This document shows, in pieces, positions 5,932 to 7,288 of a stretch of 7,288 bases of DNA. This stretch comes from an uncultured bacterium (GTDB lineage: Bacteria; Bacillota; Clostridia; Oscillospirales; Acutalibacteraceae). The stretch's first letter is position 1. Every line of letters begins with the position of its first letter. Position numbers and translations under genes: made by a program. The stretch spans positions 1-7,288 of the forward strand of contig CAJMOH010000084.1 in assembly GCA_905215055.1 (NCBI GenBank). The letters are read 5' to 3'. The notes under the pieces were generated by a model. That model made no database searches. It saw nothing but the letters and a program-made list of their open reading frames with translations, and had not been told where the DNA came from.

Positions 5932-6311
5932 AAAGCGTTGTGAGGAAAGCAGCCTTCGCTGTGCTGCTGGTGCTTGTCTTGTGCACCATTGCCGCCTATC
6001 ACATTGAACAGCTGATGATGGCTAAGGTGACGGTATCCGTCCCCCAGGACGAAATTGTGCGAGGTGTTTTCTATGAGGGAACCGTGCTGCCCCTCTCCAG
6101 CCTCACCATGCGGGACGGGAACACAGGAGTGTATATTATCGACTATGTCGAAGGGGTGTTTGGAGAAGAAATGGTGGCCCGGTTTGTGCCCGTCACAGTG
6201 GAGGAACAGGACCGGGAGAACTTTTCCTCTGGGGATCTGTTGGATTTCCGGGAGTACGTTGTGTCCTCCAACCGGCCCTTGAAAGACGGGGAGGAGGTGG
6301 CCGCCCCATGA
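5928..6311 (+). CDS. Membrane-anchored protein resembling the C-terminal domain of an efflux membrane-fusion protein, 127 aa
   Basis: A single N-terminal membrane segment (about residues 7-25, AAFAVLLVLVLCTIAAY) is followed by an extracytoplasmic beta-rich domain. Its sequence GTVLPLSSLTMRDGNTGVYIID, then VEGVFGEEMVARFVPVTVEE and ending in YVVSSNRPLKDGEEV, matches the pattern of the last domain of HlyD/MacA/YknX-type adaptors (VPxSAL...GxxYVYV...VxV...V..PLxDGxxV). Adaptors normally carry a lipoyl domain and a coiled-coil hairpin before this; both are absent here, and the protein is about a third of usual length. The frame is intact with an ATGA overlap with the permease stop and AAAGGGGG 7 bases upstream, so it does not look like a random fragment. 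It overlaps the next gene in the same way. Role unknown; it may act as a structural accessory of the transporter. Confidence 0.7.
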   Translation: MKSVVRKAAFAVLLVLVLCTIAAYHIEQLMMAKVTVSVPQDEIVRGVFYEGTVLPLSSLTMRDGNTGVYIIDYVEGVFGEEMVARFVPVTVEEQDRENFSSGDLLDFREYVVSSNRPLKDGEEVAAP

Positions 6312-7075
6312 AACGGTGGCTTCTGTGCGGGGCGTTCTGCCTGATGGCGGCGGTCTTACCCAGTTTGGGGATGCTTCAGCTGGAGGGGGCGGCGTCCTGT
6401 TTGCCGGAAGGGATTTTCTATGCGGACCCAAACGAAGCCGTGGGGCAGCCTGTGGCAGAAGATGCGTTGGATTCCCCTTGGATCGCCAGCTATGTAAGGG
6501 AGGGTGAACGAATCACGTTCCTGCTGTTCTCTCCCCAGGTGGCCACTAGTGGGGAAGCGGAGCAGCTGGCGGTTTCCCTGCTGGGCCCTGGCACTGGGGA
6601 GCTGGTCCTCTCCACCGGAGATGTTGCAGCCATGCTCCGCCAGCTGAAAACCGTTTTCTGGCTGGTATTGATTCCTTGTCTGCTGGCCATTGCCTATGGT
6701 CTTGCCGTGAGGGTTATTCCCCACTGGTGGCAAAGGTCCCCCCTAAAAACGAAAGTGGCCGCAGCCGTTCCTCTGGGCGCCCTGTTCCTGGCGCTGTTTG
6801 CCGCATACATCTTTGCGTGGCAGTCCCTGCAAATCCCAGACACTTTTCTGCCCACAGAGCATTTCTTCGACCTGCCGTTTTATGTCTCCCAAATCCGTTG
6901 GGCCTTGGAAGGCGTTGGCTTGGGCCAGTCGGCGTGGGGGGACATCCCTGCGGGGGAACGAATGGCACTGGGACTGGGACTGCTGGCTGCCGCCTTGCTT
7001 GCTGCGGTGATTGCAGGAGTGCTTCTGATACAGGCCTTGCGCAAGAGAGTTTACAAAACCGTTGGGAAGGATTGA
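6308..7075 (+). CDS. Membrane protein of unknown family with an extracytoplasmic N-terminal domain, 255 aa
   Basis: I do not recognise this family. The N-terminus (MKRWLLCGAFCLMAAVLPSLG) looks like a signal peptide or first membrane segment. Residues about 25-112 form a polar, probably extracytoplasmic domain (EGIFYADPNEAVGQPVAEDALDSPW..., then GERITFLLFSPQVAT). Three membrane segments follow at about 115-137, 150-171 and 219-245, with an extracytoplasmic or loop region 172-218 rich in aromatic residues between the last two, and a basic tail (RKRVYKTVGKD). The start overlaps the preceding stop (ATGA) and has AGGAGGTGG 7 bases upstream. As last gene of a tightly overlapping operon it is expected to work with the binding protein, fused permease and adaptor-like protein, perhaps as an accessory membrane subunit. 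No catalytic motif is seen. Confidence 0.8.
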   Translation: MKRWLLCGAFCLMAAVLPSLGMLQLEGAASCLPEGIFYADPNEAVGQPVAEDALDSPWIASYVREGERITFLLFSPQVATSGEAEQLAVSLLGPGTGELVLSTGDVAAMLRQLKTVFWLVLIPCLLAIAYGLAVRVIPHWWQRSPLKTKVAAAVPLGALFLALFAAYIFAWQSLQIPDTFLPTEHFFDLPFYVSQIRWALEGVGLGQSAWGDIPAGERMALGLGLLAAALLAAVIAGVLLIQALRKRVYKTVGKD

Positions 7076-7083
7076 ATCTTTAT

Positions 7084-7114
7084 GCAAAGGCTGGAAGAAA
7101 TTCCAGCCTTTTGC
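7084..7114 (+). terminator. Rho-independent terminator of the ABC operon
   Basis: AAAGGCTGGAA (7086-7096) pairs perfectly with TTCCAGCCTTT (7101-7111) around a GAAA loop, and GC/GC can extend the stem past a bulged T. The 3' side runs CCTTTTGCTTG, an interrupted U-tract. It starts 8 bases after the last stop codon of the operon. Confidence 0.75.
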
Positions 7115-7214
7115 TTGCCCCAAAAGAAGGGGTACCCCCCGCGCAAAAGTTGAGCCGCATAAAACAAAGAATAGGCTTCGCGCTGGGAAATTTGAAAAAC
7201 GGGATGGAGGATGG

Positions 7215-7288
7215 TTGAAAAAATATGAGAAGGACTTGCAAGAGAAAACCACGGCAGGGAGGATTTTTTCTTCTGCCCAACGAGATCT
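7215..7288 (+). CDS. Possible start of another gene (partial, cut by the window end)
   Basis: A frame opening with TTG at 7215 stays open to the end of the window (24 codons: MKKYEKDLQEKTTAGRIFSS and four more). GGAGG lies 4 bases upstream, a little close. The piece follows the operon terminator, as a new transcription unit would. It is too short to identify, and the ATG codons just upstream (7204, 7211) lead to stops within a few codons. It could equally be chance. Confidence 0.25.
   Translation, partial: MKKYEKDLQEKTTAGRIFSSAQRD

Noticed and set aside
7080..7280. Minus-strand 66-codon frame at the right end
   Set aside because: It crosses the operon terminator, has no ribosome site that I can see and no recognisable pattern.

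Overview
The window reads as DNA from a moderately GC-rich, Gram-positive Clostridia-type bacterium, probably a gut Oscillospirales relative. Supporting signs are the strong AAGGAGG-type ribosome sites, consensus sigma-A promoters, a lipobox-type substrate-binding lipoprotein, and genes packed with 4-base start/stop overlaps. The genus is inference; no rRNA or other marker gene is present.

Left part (1-1850): the integrase end of an integrated mobile element. A complete tyrosine recombinase (152-1369) is followed by a terminator (1439-1484). Then comes an unusual gene-free stretch. On the minus strand it holds two 3' ends of a tRNA-Trp gene, at 1626-1646 (short copy) and 1806-1850 (from the anticodon loop to CCA). 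Each is followed directly by its own strong hairpin terminator. This looks like successive, partly deleted insertions at the 3' end of tRNA-Trp(CCA). No tRNA 5' half lies in the window.

Middle part (1851-2620): a two-gene minus-strand operon encoding a DUF4160 protein and a DUF2442 protein, driven by a near-consensus promoter (2583-2612). Homologues of the two often sit side by side and their function is unproven.

Right part (2692-7112): a divergent plus-strand operon of four genes with its own promoter and a hairpin in the leader. It encodes a solute-binding lipoprotein, a 566-aa protein in which two sugar-type ABC permeases are fused head to tail, a 127-aa membrane-anchored protein resembling only the C-terminal domain of an efflux membrane-fusion protein (HlyD/MacA/YknX type), and a 255-aa membrane protein of unknown family. 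All three gene junctions overlap by 4 bases, so the products are probably made in step and act together at the membrane. No ATP-binding subunit is present, so a shared ATPase (MsmX type) encoded elsewhere would have to power the transporter. A terminator follows at 7084-7114.

The most unusual content is the fused permease combined with a stand-alone adaptor domain and an unknown membrane protein, followed by the layered tRNA-Trp attachment-site region.
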